NCBI GenBank assembly: GCA_036389375.1
Contig: DASVQA010000192.1
Location: 1-36,856 of the forward strand
Source: QHXQ01 sp036389375
GTDB taxonomy: Bacteria; Acidobacteriota; Blastocatellia; Pyrinomonadales; Pyrinomonadaceae
Direction: 5' to 3'
Length of the DNA stretch: 36,856 nucleotides
Of the stretch, positions 1 through 9,100 are shown in pieces. The notes under the pieces were generated by a model. It worked only from the letters and a program-made list of their open reading frames with translations, did not search any database and was not told the origin of the DNA. Positions within the stretch are counted from its first letter, which is position 1. The number at the start of each line of letters is the position of its first letter. A program made the translations under genes and the position numbers.

Positions 1-399
1 TTCGACACGGTACGGGAACTCGCCCGGGATTTCCAGGTCAGCCTCACCGCCACCGCAATTCGTTTGGTCGAACTAGGCTCGTTTCCCGCCATGATCGTCT
101 GCAATGAGCGAGGGCATCGACGGTGGTTTATTCGTAACTCCGACGTCCCAGAGATGATCTGGCCCAAGGACACGCCAGGGGCGTATACGAACGCCTACGA
201 ACTACTGCACGGCAGCATAGAGTCGGATGGCCCCGTAGACGTCCAAGCTGACGGCTGGATCAATCATCCACTGTCGCGACAATATACTTTACGAGAAGAC
301 TCTATCAGGCTTGGCGACCACTTTGTCCTTTCACTACTTTGGTGGAAGGATGAGCGTCAGCTATTAGACGTCAGTGAAGATGACGATGAGGAGGCATAG
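1..399 (+). CDS. ImmA/IrrE family metallopeptidase-like protein, C-terminal part (5' end outside window)
   Basis: The frame is open from base 1, so this is the tail of a gene starting upstream; the first ATG-like codons inside are not true starts. The visible 132 residues begin FDTVRELARDFQVS, followed by a stretch (TATAIRLVEL... PAMIVC) typical of the region after the catalytic helix in ImmA/IrrE (DUF955) proteins, where a small helical segment precedes a beta-rich C-terminus. The HExxH motif would lie before the window and cannot be checked. Family members cleave or sense repressors, often next to XRE regulators, in mobile elements. The C-terminus ends in an acidic run (EDDDEEA). Assignment rests on this weak but characteristic segment. 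Confidence 0.55.
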   Translation, partial: FDTVRELARDFQVSLTATAIRLVELGSFPAMIVCNERGHRRWFIRNSDVPEMIWPKDTPGAYTNAYELLHGSIESDGPVDVQADGWINHPLSRQYTLREDSIRLGDHFVLSLLWWKDERQLLDVSEDDDEEA

Positions 400-426
400 T
401 GCAAGGTTACCAAGAAGAAAAGCTAA

Positions 427-463
427 TGGTGACTATCCCTTCGTAGTAGGTTATGACGTTTAC
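427..463 (+). repeat. Left arm of 37-bp inverted repeat
   Basis: The arm begins TGGTGACTATCCCTT and ends TAGGTTATGACGTTTAC. It matches the reverse complement of 1247-1283 at 33 of 37 positions; the four differences are clustered in the middle. The two arms enclose the secreted-protein gene at 613-1059. If the tip is taken as GGTGAC, both outer flanks read AAT, which could be a 3-bp target duplication or chance. Confidence 0.85.
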
Positions 464-612
464 GTAGCCACCGGTTCACGAATGAATGCTAGGGACAGCA
501 CAAACCTACGTTGCAGGGGTAAGCACTCAATCTTGACCGACAGCCGGGCGACGTGATAGCGTCCTCCCGCCCCAAGCCTCAACGTTGGCCTCAACCACCT
601 GGGAGCACACTC

Positions 613-1059
613 ATGACCAAAATCAAAGTCGGAAAACTCACCCGCAGACCCTTGACCCTGATTGGACTGCTCGCCTGCCTGACGCTGGGCGCGCCAGCGA
701 ACGCGTTCACGTCCATGGCCGCGGCTCCGGCCCATGCGAGCGGCTACCATTTGTATGGCACTGTCAACTACTTCGGTTCCTCCTCGGGCGCGGTCATCAA
801 CGCCAACATCATCATCTACAAGTGGAACGGCAGTTCGTGGGTCTACCACGGGTTCGCGAACGCGGACTCGTGCGGCAACTTCGATTACGACGCGGGCGGC
901 CCCGGCACGTACATGGGCAGCGTGGACGGCTACTTCAACGTGGGTGAGTCGGCGCCTTGGACGTGCAGTTCTTACTACCACCTACAGTATGTCCACGGGT
1001 CGGGTAGCGCCGACGCCTATGAAGACACGTACGTCGTGATGGACATCTTCACCATATGA
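613..1059 (+). CDS. Small secreted protein of unknown function
   Basis: This 148-residue protein starts at ATG 613, preceded by GGGAG at 601-605. An upstream in-frame start at 553 would add a tail lacking signal-peptide character. Residues 1 to about 45 form a signal peptide: basic start (MTKIKVGKLTRR), hydrophobic core (PLTLIGLLACLTLG), then small residues with AxA-like sites. The mature part is short, rich in Gly, Ser, Tyr and Asp, with beta-strand-like patterns and two cysteines (DSCG and WTCSS) that could form a disulfide. No family is recognised; the pattern loosely recalls small extracellular beta-sandwich proteins. It is the only gene between the inverted-repeat arms and is much more GC-rich than the HEPN gene beyond the right arm, so it may be a passenger of its own small mobile unit. 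Confidence 0.65.
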   Translation: MTKIKVGKLTRRPLTLIGLLACLTLGAPANAFTSMAAAPAHASGYHLYGTVNYFGSSSGAVINANIIIYKWNGSSWVYHGFANADSCGNFDYDAGGPGTYMGSVDGYFNVGESAPWTCSSYYHLQYVHGSGSADAYEDTYVVMDIFTI

Positions 1060-1246
1060 CGCGCGGCGAGCGCGGTGCTTCGGGGCGCGGCGGCGTTGGG
1101 ACGTGAGCCGCGCCCTGACCGCTGCGCCATCTGTCTCCCCTCGTTATGTGCCGGGTCGGGGCGCACGCACCCGGCCCGGTACGTTTCCTCCCGCCCTTCG
1201 TTCGTGCTCGGGCTTAGCATCAGTCGGCCATTTAGCCGGGCACTCT

Positions 1247-1283
1247 GTAAACGTCATAACCTACAGTCAAGGGATAGTCACCA
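1247..1283 (-). repeat. Right arm of 37-bp inverted repeat
   Basis: Reverse-complement partner of 427-463 (33/37 identical). It ends 25 bp before the stop codon of the HEPN gene. The outer 15 bp and inner 17 bp are identical between arms, with a 5-bp diverged centre. No transposase lies between the arms, so if this is a transposable unit it is non-autonomous. Confidence 0.85.
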
Positions 1284-1307
1284 ATTAAATTTGAACGCAG
1301 CTTCAAT

Positions 1308-2822
1308 CTAAGATGGCTTGGCAAGTTTGGACGTAACTTCTTTAAGGAATGTTTCCGGATCGCTTTCGCTTTGTAGCCTTACTACTGCGTCAGAATCGAG
1401 CACACAATCTGAGAGACGACTACGGACTTCATCTATATTACTGTGTCCCCGCAAATACAGGACCAGAAATCTAAGGATTGCGCGACGAATTATTGATGCT
1501 AGCTGTTCCGTCTGCTCGTCGGTAACAAAGCGCCCCTCGTAATAATCGTTGACATCATACTGGCCATGGAATAATGAGCTACGGAGAGAGTACATTTTCT
1601 TAACAAATCCAAATATCTCCTTTCTTTCTGTTGCGTCCCTTCCAACCAAGTGACTTGCTGCATAGGCTATGCGGTATATAAGTTCACCCTTGTTAGATGG
1701 CGTAAACAATGCTTCTAACGCGATTGCCAGATCGATGAGCCTACTCGGGGCGTCCTTTCTTTCATGGTATAGCTCGTAAAAGTCCCCCGCCCTCTGAATA
1801 AGCTGCCTGAATTTGTTTCGGCTGTTCGCTAAACTTTGGACGACTAATTCAGACGTGTAAGTCCGCCACCACGTATTTACCTGCTCCATTTCTACACGAT
1901 TAAGTTGATAGGGCTTCTGACCTTGAGCATAAGGGGTTCTGTGCGGATCGCCGATAAAGAAAATGCCGCGCTTTCTTAGATCATTTACCCAAAGCGGTAA
2001 GAAATGCGGGACGGTATAATCGACATGCACAAGGCCGTTTTTGAAATATTGCAGGACGCTCGCAAATTCTGTTGCTTTACTTCTCTCGCTAAACAGCCAA
2101 TTAATCACGTCATCGCTAGGTCCGCCCTCCTCCGTAACAACGAAATAGTCTCCCACCCCCTTAGGGTGGATGAATGCAGGGAAGGTTGGCTCGCCAATTA
2201 ATTTTGAGATAGTGGCGGAGTCGAGTTTGACTACACGAATTCCTTCGAATTCAAGCCTGTCATCCTCCGCATTAAAGTTGTATAAGTGAGAAACTGCCTG
2301 CTTCCGAAAGGGTTGAGCGTATGTAGAATCTAAAAAGCTTTTTAGAAATACTTTATACGTCTCCTCATTAAAGCTATCAGACTCCTTAAGGAAGGATACC
2401 AGCCCAATAAACCCGTTATCCAAATAGAGAGCGAGATAGGCACTGTTTGTGCAGCAATTTCTTAAATGCTTATCCTCGCTTATAATTTGCTCCAGTCGTC
2501 TTCTAACTTCAGTGCCGTCAAAACCACGCTTCTCTAAATCTCGCCGCCGCTCTGCAAGTTTGGCTTCGACTTCGGCATCTCCTTGAGCGTCAATAAGCCA
2601 AGGATAACAGAGTTGATAAAATGCGTTGGACGCATATTTGACATCTTTATTCGCCTTCTTAAACCCAACAATTAAATCTCCAAAATGGTGCAGTGCCCCT
2701 ACCAAGGATGGAGAACGCTGGTCTTCCGGAATACCTGAGCTGATTCGTTCCGAGGTTGAGAAAGTTTCTTGGGCAGACCGAGCAGTTTCTTCACAGCACT
2801 TATTTGATGATTCTTCGTCCAT
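1308..2822 (-). CDS. HEPN domain protein, ApeA-like (probable RNase-type defence protein)
   Basis: The 504-residue protein has a helical C-terminal third that reads as an ApeA-type HEPN domain: a helix around 360-373 (RLIDLAIALEALF), a variable loop, then R414-S-S-L-F-H419, which fits the RX4H catalytic motif of HEPN RNases. The N-terminal 330 residues are not recognised. It has aromatic-rich segments and may sense the trigger. Known HEPN proteins of this kind act in abortive phage defence by cutting RNA. The gene is AT-rich compared with the chromosome, which supports transfer. It follows the AlbA_2-like gene on the same strand after a 97-bp gap, so the two may form one defence operon. Start ATG 2822 is the first in frame; no strong ribosome binding site decides it. 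Confidence 0.65.
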   Translation of the reverse strand: MDEESSNKCCEETARSAQETFSTSERISSGIPEDQRSPSLVGALHHFGDLIVGFKKANKDVKYASNAFYQLCYPWLIDAQGDAEVEAKLAERRRDLEKRGFDGTEVRRRLEQIISEDKHLRNCCTNSAYLALYLDNGFIGLVSFLKESDSFNEETYKVFLKSFLDSTYAQPFRKQAVSHLYNFNAEDDRLEFEGIRVVKLDSATISKLIGEPTFPAFIHPKGVGDYFVVTEEGGPSDDVINWLFSERSKATEFASVLQYFKNGLVHVDYTVPHFLPLWVNDLRKRGIFFIGDPHRTPYAQGQKPYQLNRVEMEQVNTWWRTYTSELVVQSLANSRNKFRQLIQRAGDFYELYHERKDAPSRLIDLAIALEALFTPSNKGELIYRIAYAASHLVGRDATERKEIFGFVKKMYSLRSSLFHGQYDVNDYYEGRFVTDEQTEQLASIIRRAILRFLVLYLRGHSNIDEVRSRLSDCVLDSDAVVRLQSESDPETFLKEVTSKLAKPS

Positions 2823-2919
2823 GTTTTCGGCTTATGATTGGTCACATATCCTTGGCAGATTTCATGGCTGGTCAACCAAGATGGCGCAAGCAAATATGTC
2901 AGAAATGCGATCACAACAT

Positions 2920-3876
2920 CTAGGAGACAACAACAAAGCGCGCTTTGTCGAAGACGGCTAATGACTCCCCGCGCTCCCACCTGTATGGATTGAGCAGACA
3001 AATAGGCATCGTCTCATTAATGACCACATATTGCTCCATGGCTGCCAGGTATAGGTCAAACTTAACATTAGCGGCACCGCCGGGCTTCCAGCCGTTATCC
3101 GGGAGCATAAGCTCTGCACTAAGGAGGAACATGCCCGGACCGTCAATGAGCGCTTCTGTCTCGGTGGTGAAGATCGTTCCGGAGTGACCCGAAAAGGGCC
3201 TTATCTTGATCTCTAGGAACGGATGCTTGAAGTTCTGGTGCGGCATGAAGGTTAGCTCACCTTTGCACCGATGAAACGGAACGACGAGGCGGCTGCCGTT
3301 CTTAGGCGTGACAAACACCTTGATGGCTGCCCCCCAGACCTGACTCCTTGTTCCGCTCGGCGTCCCGACCTCTAAAGCAGCGCCGACGACATCAAGGCTA
3401 GGTAGCTGGTGTAAGGGCGACAGAATACGTAATAGCTCGTCCCGCCGCGCCGCCCGTAGCCGCGTCCCTGCACGCCATGGTACCGAAAACTCAGGATAGC
3501 CGCCGTGCGGATTCTTAACGACGAACGGTGCGCGCTCTGTTTCGAAAAGGAGCGCAACGACTGCGCCCCCGTCCACCGAGAAATTAACCGATCTCATTCC
3601 GGGGGCGTGATCATCAAACTGTGACTCTACTTGCGGGTACCAACTCGCTACGTCGACCAAACTCGCCCCGGTAACTCCCCTTTTCTCGTCAACTCCGATC
3701 AGCCACAGGATCGCCTCGCCGTGGGTGGCATTCCCATGACCGGCAATGCGGCGAGCTGCGTCACGAGGGTCAGGCCAGTCGGCCTTCAACTCGACCCGAT
3801 GGTCTTCGACCGACTGTCCATCCTTCACGCGCGCGATGATGGTCCGGGCCCAGTTCTCGATTTCGTTGATTCGCAT
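2920..3876 (-). CDS. Schlafen/AlbA_2-type putative nucleic-acid-binding protein
   Basis: This is a 318-residue protein. Its first about 75 residues match the pattern of the AlbA_2 (Schlafen-like) domain: V-E29-L-K31 near the N-terminus, a helix (AARRIAGHGNA), then a strand with GEAILWLIGVDEKRGVTG, equivalent to the usual GG-x-(L/I)-x-x-GV-x-(D/E) segment. In the family this fold binds DNA or RNA, and some members cut RNA. The remainder (about 120-318) is beta-rich and not recognised. It lies just upstream of the HEPN gene in the same direction, suggesting a two-gene module in which one protein may sense or regulate the other. The ATG at 3876 gives the best fit to the start of the AlbA_2 domain. 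Confidence 0.6.
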   Translation of the reverse strand: MRINEIENWARTIIARVKDGQSVEDHRVELKADWPDPRDAARRIAGHGNATHGEAILWLIGVDEKRGVTGASLVDVASWYPQVESQFDDHAPGMRSVNFSVDGGAVVALLFETERAPFVVKNPHGGYPEFSVPWRAGTRLRAARRDELLRILSPLHQLPSLDVVGAALEVGTPSGTRSQVWGAAIKVFVTPKNGSRLVVPFHRCKGELTFMPHQNFKHPFLEIKIRPFSGHSGTIFTTETEALIDGPGMFLLSAELMLPDNGWKPGGAANVKFDLYLAAMEQYVVINETMPICLLNPYRWERGESLAVFDKARFVVVS

Positions 3877-4017
3877 AGTCCACGCTCCCAGAAAGAAACA
3901 AGCCCGAGGATTCCAGTAGTAGGATAGAGCAAAAATGTGCGGTCAAAAAGTAAAGGCTGAAGGATGAGGCCGTCATGAGCCCCTGCTTAACTTGCCGATC
4001 TTTACCTTTTATTGAGC

Positions 4018-4356
4018 TTACTTGCTCCTACCAGTGTGCCGCTTAACCGATGGAGAGGATATCCGTCGAATGCCTTCGCTCTTGCGGGCGGGCGGGAGAT
4101 TGTCTGGGAGATCGAGCCCGTCGTCGATCAGGGCCTCGACCGAAACATTGGCAGCGCGCGCGTACTCCAGCAACACAGGTAAGGGCGGCTCCCGCTTCCC
4201 CAACTCGTAGCCGGAGACGCTGCTGCGGAACAGCCCCTCCTGCCCGCTCAGGCCGAGCCGCGCCAGCATGGCGTCCTGTGACAGCCCGAGCGCGCGCCGG
4301 ATGTGCGTCAGCTTCTCCGCCAAGCGAGATGGCTTGGGCCGCGGTGCTCGCCCCAT
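4018..4356 (-). CDS. XRE-family HTH transcriptional regulator
   Basis: This 112-residue protein has an XRE helix-turn-helix at about 12-70: KLTHIRRALGLSQDAMLARLG, then SVSGYELGKREPPLPVLLEYARAANVSVEALID, with the usual Q in helix 2 and the E-x-G-x-R-x-P turn. The C-terminal about 30 residues are basic and probably disordered. Start ATG 4356 is preceded by GGAGAG on the minus strand. It is divergent from the M48 peptidase gene, and a near-perfect 19-bp inverted repeat lies between them, so it probably controls itself and that gene. Confidence 0.85.
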   Translation of the reverse strand: MGRAPRPKPSRLAEKLTHIRRALGLSQDAMLARLGLSGQEGLFRSSVSGYELGKREPPLPVLLEYARAANVSVEALIDDGLDLPDNLPPARKSEGIRRISSPSVKRHTGRSK

Positions 4357-4407
4357 TCAGGTCTCTCCTCTCGCCGAGAAGACCGTGAGGCATATTGCCG
4401 CTTGCGG

Positions 4408-4616
4408 TTGGTAGCTATTTAGCTCTACACTCTGATGTTGATGGATGCCCGCCGGAAGCCTGTTCGCATGTGACTTCCGCACGCCCATCATGCGTGACGT
4501 TGCGTGGTTCTGTGCTGCGTCATGATGGCTAACTGCGCACCCGAAGTGGCTGCTTAAGATAACAAAAGGCTGGATTAAGAGTCACTATCATGTCATTAGA
4601 ACTAAATAGCTACCAA
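4408..4616. promoter_or_regulatory. Widely spaced inverted repeat between divergent XRE and M48 genes (candidate operator)
   Basis: Arms are 4408-4426 (TTGGTAGCTATTTAGCTCT) and 4598-4616, whose reverse complement matches at 18 of 19 positions. Each arm lies about 50 bp upstream of one of the two divergent start codons (4356 and 4670). Two matching sites, one per promoter, are what a divergent regulator would need. Alternatively the arms are ends of a roughly 210-bp MITE-like insertion. Confidence 0.55.
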
Positions 4617-4669
4617 CTCACCTCTGGTGAAATTTATTGGTCGCTTTTTGTTGCGCTACCGCTGAAGAA

Positions 4670-5506
4670 ATGAGCACCTCGCCTTATAGCACGCTCGTCA
4701 TGCTTAGCCTCATCTGTGCCCTGCTGTGCGCCCCACAGACGCCCGCCCCCGCGGAGGTCGCCGCCGGCGTCATCGCCGAGTACAAGACCGCCGATGCGCT
4801 CGCCCAAGTGAGTGTGTGGCAGAAGCAGCTTACGCACCCGGACGGCAACCCACAGTTCAAAGAGTACAGGGACGCCCGCCTCAAAGAGTTCGCGGCGACG
4901 GAGTTCGCGCCCTACCGCCTGTACAACCCGGCGCTCGCGGCGCAGGTGCGCGCTGTCCTCCTGCCAGTCTTACGGCTCTACGGCCGCCAAGACGGCTTCG
5001 ACATCATCGTCATCGACAGCCCCGTGCCGGTGATGATGAACGACAGCGCCGTGCTGTTGATGGTCTCGACCGGGCTGCTCGAGCGGGCCACAAGCGACGA
5101 CGAGTTGCTGGGGCATGTGGCGCACGAGTTGGGGCACGACCTGCACTGGCGGCGGACGGCCAGCGCGCGCGCGATTAAAGCTCGGCACGAAGCGGCCGGC
5201 ACGCCCGGCGCCCCGGAGGCGGTCGCGGCGCGGGCAGACTTGGCGCGGATCGAGCTGGAGTGTGATGCCTTCAGTGCCGTGACGCTCGCAGCGCTTGGGC
5301 GTAACCCACTGCCATTCGCCTGCTTCTTGGAGGCAACGGCGCGGGACTTCCCTGATTACCTTGACCCGGATTTGCCGCCTGTCAGCTTGCGCGTGAAAGT
5401 GATGACCGCAGTCGTCCCGGTAGCCGCCCGAGGCGGGGCCGTGCAGATCTCAGCAGAGTTCAAGCAACTCAAGGCGAGGCTGGCACTGCGCAAGAATATG
5501 AAGTGA
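4670..5506 (+). CDS. Secreted M48-family zinc metallopeptidase
   Basis: The 278-residue protein has a short hydrophobic N-terminal segment (TLVMLSLICALLCAP) that looks like a signal peptide or membrane anchor. The zinc motif H152-E-L-G-H156 is clear, and E195 in RIELECDA, four residues before D199, supplies the third ligand as in M48 peptidases (E-x-x-x-D). Upstream, DIIVIDSPVPVMMN...LLMVSTGLLE matches the strand that in M48 proteins precedes the catalytic helix. I chose ATG 4670 over an upstream TTG at 4637 because it starts directly at the signal sequence. Family members degrade misfolded or envelope proteins. Its pairing with a divergent XRE regulator inside a mobile element is unusual; its role there is unknown. 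Confidence 0.8.
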   Translation: MSTSPYSTLVMLSLICALLCAPQTPAPAEVAAGVIAEYKTADALAQVSVWQKQLTHPDGNPQFKEYRDARLKEFAATEFAPYRLYNPALAAQVRAVLLPVLRLYGRQDGFDIIVIDSPVPVMMNDSAVLLMVSTGLLERATSDDELLGHVAHELGHDLHWRRTASARAIKARHEAAGTPGAPEAVAARADLARIELECDAFSAVTLAALGRNPLPFACFLEATARDFPDYLDPDLPPVSLRVKVMTAVVPVAARGGAVQISAEFKQLKARLALRKNMK

Positions 5507-5739
5507 ACTCAGAGTTGTCGCGCCAGGGACGGCCAGGCTCTAACCCCAAGATTAATAGCCGCCAATCTGCACCGTGAAGCGATAGACTTTTAATCCAAAG
5601 GGACATGAATTATCATAGTGCCTCGTAGTTGCATCCTTGCAACCATGTGCGGCTCATAATACAATATTGACAATCCTAAAGCCTGATTCAGGGAAAGGCA
5701 ATTGCCTGCATTAACGACGTGGGCCAACTGTAGATCGGG
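5507..5739. other. Intergenic stretch without recognised content
   Basis: No gene, RNA or clear terminator is recognised between the M48 stop and the repeat-rich region that starts at 5740. The sequence is moderately AT-rich. Together with the repeat region it forms a gap of about 360 bp before the next start codon. Confidence 0.5.
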
Positions 5740-5842
5740 TATCTATAAATATCCCATCTATGCTTTACCTATAGCATAGATAGCCTATGCTTGGATATCC
5801 TATCTATGTGTGGCCTATGTTTAGATGGGTTATTTATAGATG
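5740..5842. promoter_or_regulatory. Repeat-rich control region upstream of the restriction-modification-like operon
   Basis: The outer arms 5740-5760 (TATCTATAAATATCCCATCTA) and 5822-5842 are inverted repeats matching at 19 of 21 positions. Between them are many CTATG/CATAG units, including the nested palindromes ATCTATGC...GCATAGAT (5756-5783) and GCATAG-N5-CTATGC (5774-5790). A TATATAT box follows at about 5853-5859, only about 7 bp before the GTG start of the XRE gene at 5866, so the transcript could be leaderless. Known: controller proteins of restriction-modification systems bind tandem palindromes just upstream of their own gene. The arrangement here fits that, but the repeat number is large. 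Confidence 0.6.
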
Positions 5843-5865
5843 GGTGCTGTGTTATATATCCTTTT

Positions 5866-6093
5866 GTGATCGAGCGGCGGCTTGGCAAATTACTTAAGGA
5901 TAGTAAAAGGTCGCTTTATTGGTTAGCGAAGGAAACCGGTATATCCGAACAAGCTCTAAGCAACCTGATAAAGGCTAAAACTAAAGGCATTGAGTTTGAG
6001 ACGTTAGACCGAATCTGTAAAACGCTCAAATGCCAACCGGGTGAATTACTCGTTTGGATTGCGGACGAGGAGAAGAAGAGCGGGAAGAAGTAA
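5866..6093 (+). CDS. Small XRE/Cro-type HTH regulator (controller-like)
   Basis: This is a 75-residue protein that is almost entirely a helix-turn-helix domain: RRLGKLLKDSKRSLYWLAKE, TGISEQALSNLIKAKTKGIEFETL, then ICKTLKCQPGELLVW. This is the Cro/C1 pattern also seen in YozG-type regulators. I use GTG 5866 because an upstream ATG at 5791 lies inside the operator repeats and would add a Cys-rich tail not found in the family. There is no clear Shine-Dalgarno sequence. The methyltransferase gene follows after 56 bp on the same strand, and the size and position suggest a timing regulator for the downstream genes. Confidence 0.8.
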   Translation: MIERRLGKLLKDSKRSLYWLAKETGISEQALSNLIKAKTKGIEFETLDRICKTLKCQPGELLVWIADEEKKSGKK

Positions 6094-6149
6094 TCCCCAT
6101 AACCTTCTACTTCGTAGGACAGCTAACCGCTGCAAGCAGAAGTATAGGT

Positions 6150-9100
6150 ATGTTCATAGACACCGCCCACAATCAGCTTGGCTGGCCGAGTCGAGAGCAA
6201 ATCTTGAACCCGATGGGGGCTGGCCCTAGCGTCTACGCGCGCCTCGTTAAGGAAAAGATAGGCAAGGCTCTTGAGCGGCGTCCAGACGTTCGTGGTTTAG
6301 AAGTAGGCGTGTTAACTGCCGACCCAGATGCGGATGCCACCGAAGCTCCGATTGCTATTGTCTGCGAGTTTCAGAACAGGGTTTCCGATGACACACTCAA
6401 GGAAGCGCATGCGCTCGCGTGGAACTTCTCTCGCTCCCCGCTGCTCATTACCATTGAGCCGCACATACTGCGCTCTTGGACATGCTGCGAACCGCCGGCA
6501 GAGCCTGATTTCTTCAACACCTTTGATGCAGAAATCACCGACGCCAAAGCGGATTTAACTGACACCTCTCTGGCTCGTCAGGCGGCCGAGTCACTTCATT
6601 GGACACAATTCATCACCGGTCAGTTCTTCAGGGAGCGGGCGGATCGTTTCAGGCGGGACAGGCGCGCTGATCAGATGTTGCTCGCCAATCTCAAATACAT
6701 CCGCCAGAAGCTTCACAAGCTCCACCTGAGCTACGACTGTATCCACGATCTTCTCGCGCGGGTAATTTTCATCCAATTCCTTTTCCAGCGGAAGGACTCT
6801 ACGGGGCAGCCTGCGCTGAATGAAAACATTCTGAAGAGATTACATAACGACGGCATCCTCTCAACCACGTATCACAATTTAGGTGAGATCCTCGCGAACT
6901 ATGACGACGCTTACCGTTTTTTTAAGTGGCTTAATGAAAGGTTTAGCGGGGACTTGTTTCCAGGGCAAGGGGCAACGCCCAAAGAGCGCGAAGCTGAATG
7001 GAAAGCAGAAATGCAACAGGTCACGCCCGCGCATCTCAGTCAGCTTGCGAACTTCGTAAGTGGCAAAATACAGATGGAGCAAGGGCAACTCTTCCTTTGG
7101 GAGTGGTATTCCTTCGACGCCATCCCGCTAGAATTCATCAGCAGCATATATGAGGTTTTCGTAGGCAAAGATGCCAGCGGCGTCTACTACACGCCGGGCT
7201 GTATAGTTGACTTCATGCTCGATGGAGTCCTCCCGTGGGACAGCGTAGATTGGGACGTTAAGATCCTCGACCCTGCCTGTGGCTCAGGGATCTTCCTCGT
7301 CAAAGCGTTCCAGCGTCTGGTGCATCGCTGGAGGAAAGCTAATAACGGTCAAGAGCCGCCGGCCCGACTCTTAAAGAAGTTGCTGCAAAAGAACCTGTTC
7401 GGTGTGGACATCGATCCGCACGCGGTTCGGGTCGCTTCGTTCAGCCTGTATTTGGCCTTATGCGATGAGGTGGACCCACGCCACTACTGGCAGCAAGTAG
7501 AGTTCCCAAGGTTAAGAGAGCGGCAAGTGGTGCATGCGGATTTCTTCTACGAAGAAAAACCTTTGTTTCGGTTGCATCAGGATACGCCGAAGTACGATCT
7601 CATCGTGGGGAATGCGCCTTGGGGTCGCAACAGCGCGACGCCGGAGGCCACGATTTGGGCGGAGACCAACGGCTGGGTATCGCCTTATGGAGACATTGGT
7701 CCACTGTTTCTGCCGAAGGCTGCTTCTATGTGTAAGCCGGATGGGTGTGTAGTCATGCTGCAACCTGCCGGTAGCCTAATCTACAACCAAGTCAGTACAG
7801 CTAAAGAGTTCCGCCGAAAGCTCTTTACTGAATTCAAAGTAGAAGAAGTAATCAACCTCTCCACACTTCGCTTCGGCCTTTTCAGGCAGGCGGTTTCGCC
7901 CACCTGCATAATCGCGCTACGCCCGATGCCGCCTGACGGCCAGCCGCTATTGTACGTCTGCCCCAAGTCTACTAATACTAATGAGGACGATTACCGCATA
8001 GTCATCGAGCCGCATGACAGTCACTTCATTTACCCGCGTGAGGCTGCGGCGGATTCTTTACTGTGGTCGGCATTGATGTGGGGCGGCAGGCGCGACTTGG
8101 CCTTCGTTCGCGAGTTGGCGCATCACCCGAACCTCAATAAGCTCCGAGACAGAAAGCTGGCGAAGACGCGGGAAGGAGTGATCCGGGGTAACCGGGGTCT
8201 GAAGCAAAGAAAGATTCTCAACCGCCCCATTTTGGAGGAGGATAACTTTCCCAGAGCGGACTCCCTTTATCTGAAAGCGAGCAGGCTGCCGCTGAACGAA
8301 GATCCGTGGACTGACTCCGCCGCGTCCAGAGATTTCACCGCATTTGATCTGCCTCAGTTGCTAATCAAGCAGAGTTGGCAGACCGAGCACGGTCGCTTCC
8401 AAGCAGCCGTCGTTAGATCTGACGAAGAATTGGGCGGTGTTATCTGCTCCCAAAGCTACATCAGCGTTCACGTGGAAGAGGAACTACTCCCGGAACTGGA
8501 GGCAGCCTGCCTTAGCTACAACAGTCAAGTGGCGGTCTACTTCCTGCTGCTCACGAGTGGTCGGTTGTCCTCATACCGACCGGAGCCACTCGTCAGCGAA
8601 CTGCTGAACGTCCCGATACCCGAACCCCGCAAGGGGCTGTTGCGCGGCCTCCGAACGCTAGATGACATTGACGCGCGGGTGCGAGAGGTATTCCAGTTCA
8701 AAGACAGTGAGTGGACTTTGATTGAGGATCTAGTCAACTACACGCTCCCGGAGTTCAAGGAGGGCGAGGGGTCGCCGGGACGCCAGATGACGCGCCGCCA
8801 CGACGCCCCTGAAGATCACAAAGAGCCAGACCTAAATGACTACTGCGAATACTTCCTGAGAGTTATCAAAGCGGGCTTCGGTCAGGACAAAAACGCCTGC
8901 GCTACCATTTACCACGACGCAACCGAACGGGGGCAGGCTTTCGCGCGTCTGCCGATCCGCATGGTTGCTATCCATTTAGACTGGCCGGGCCGAGAAAGGG
9001 TGGAGACCGAGCCACTCTTTGATTCGTTCGCCCTGTGGGAACGTCTGCAAGAGTTGCAAAAGAACTTTTTGGAGGTGCAAAACGCCGACGGCAACGGATT

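Noticed and set aside
374..556. Short plus-strand reading frame over the ImmA-like gene end and the left repeat arm
   Set aside because: It starts inside the preceding coding region, has no ribosome site, crosses the inverted-repeat arm and has no recognisable protein character.
427..1283. Integron cassette with attC sites
   Set aside because: The arms contain GTTATGAC-like cores, but they are inverted and about 780 bp apart, whereas an attC is a single local hairpin repeated in direct orientation. No integrase is present.
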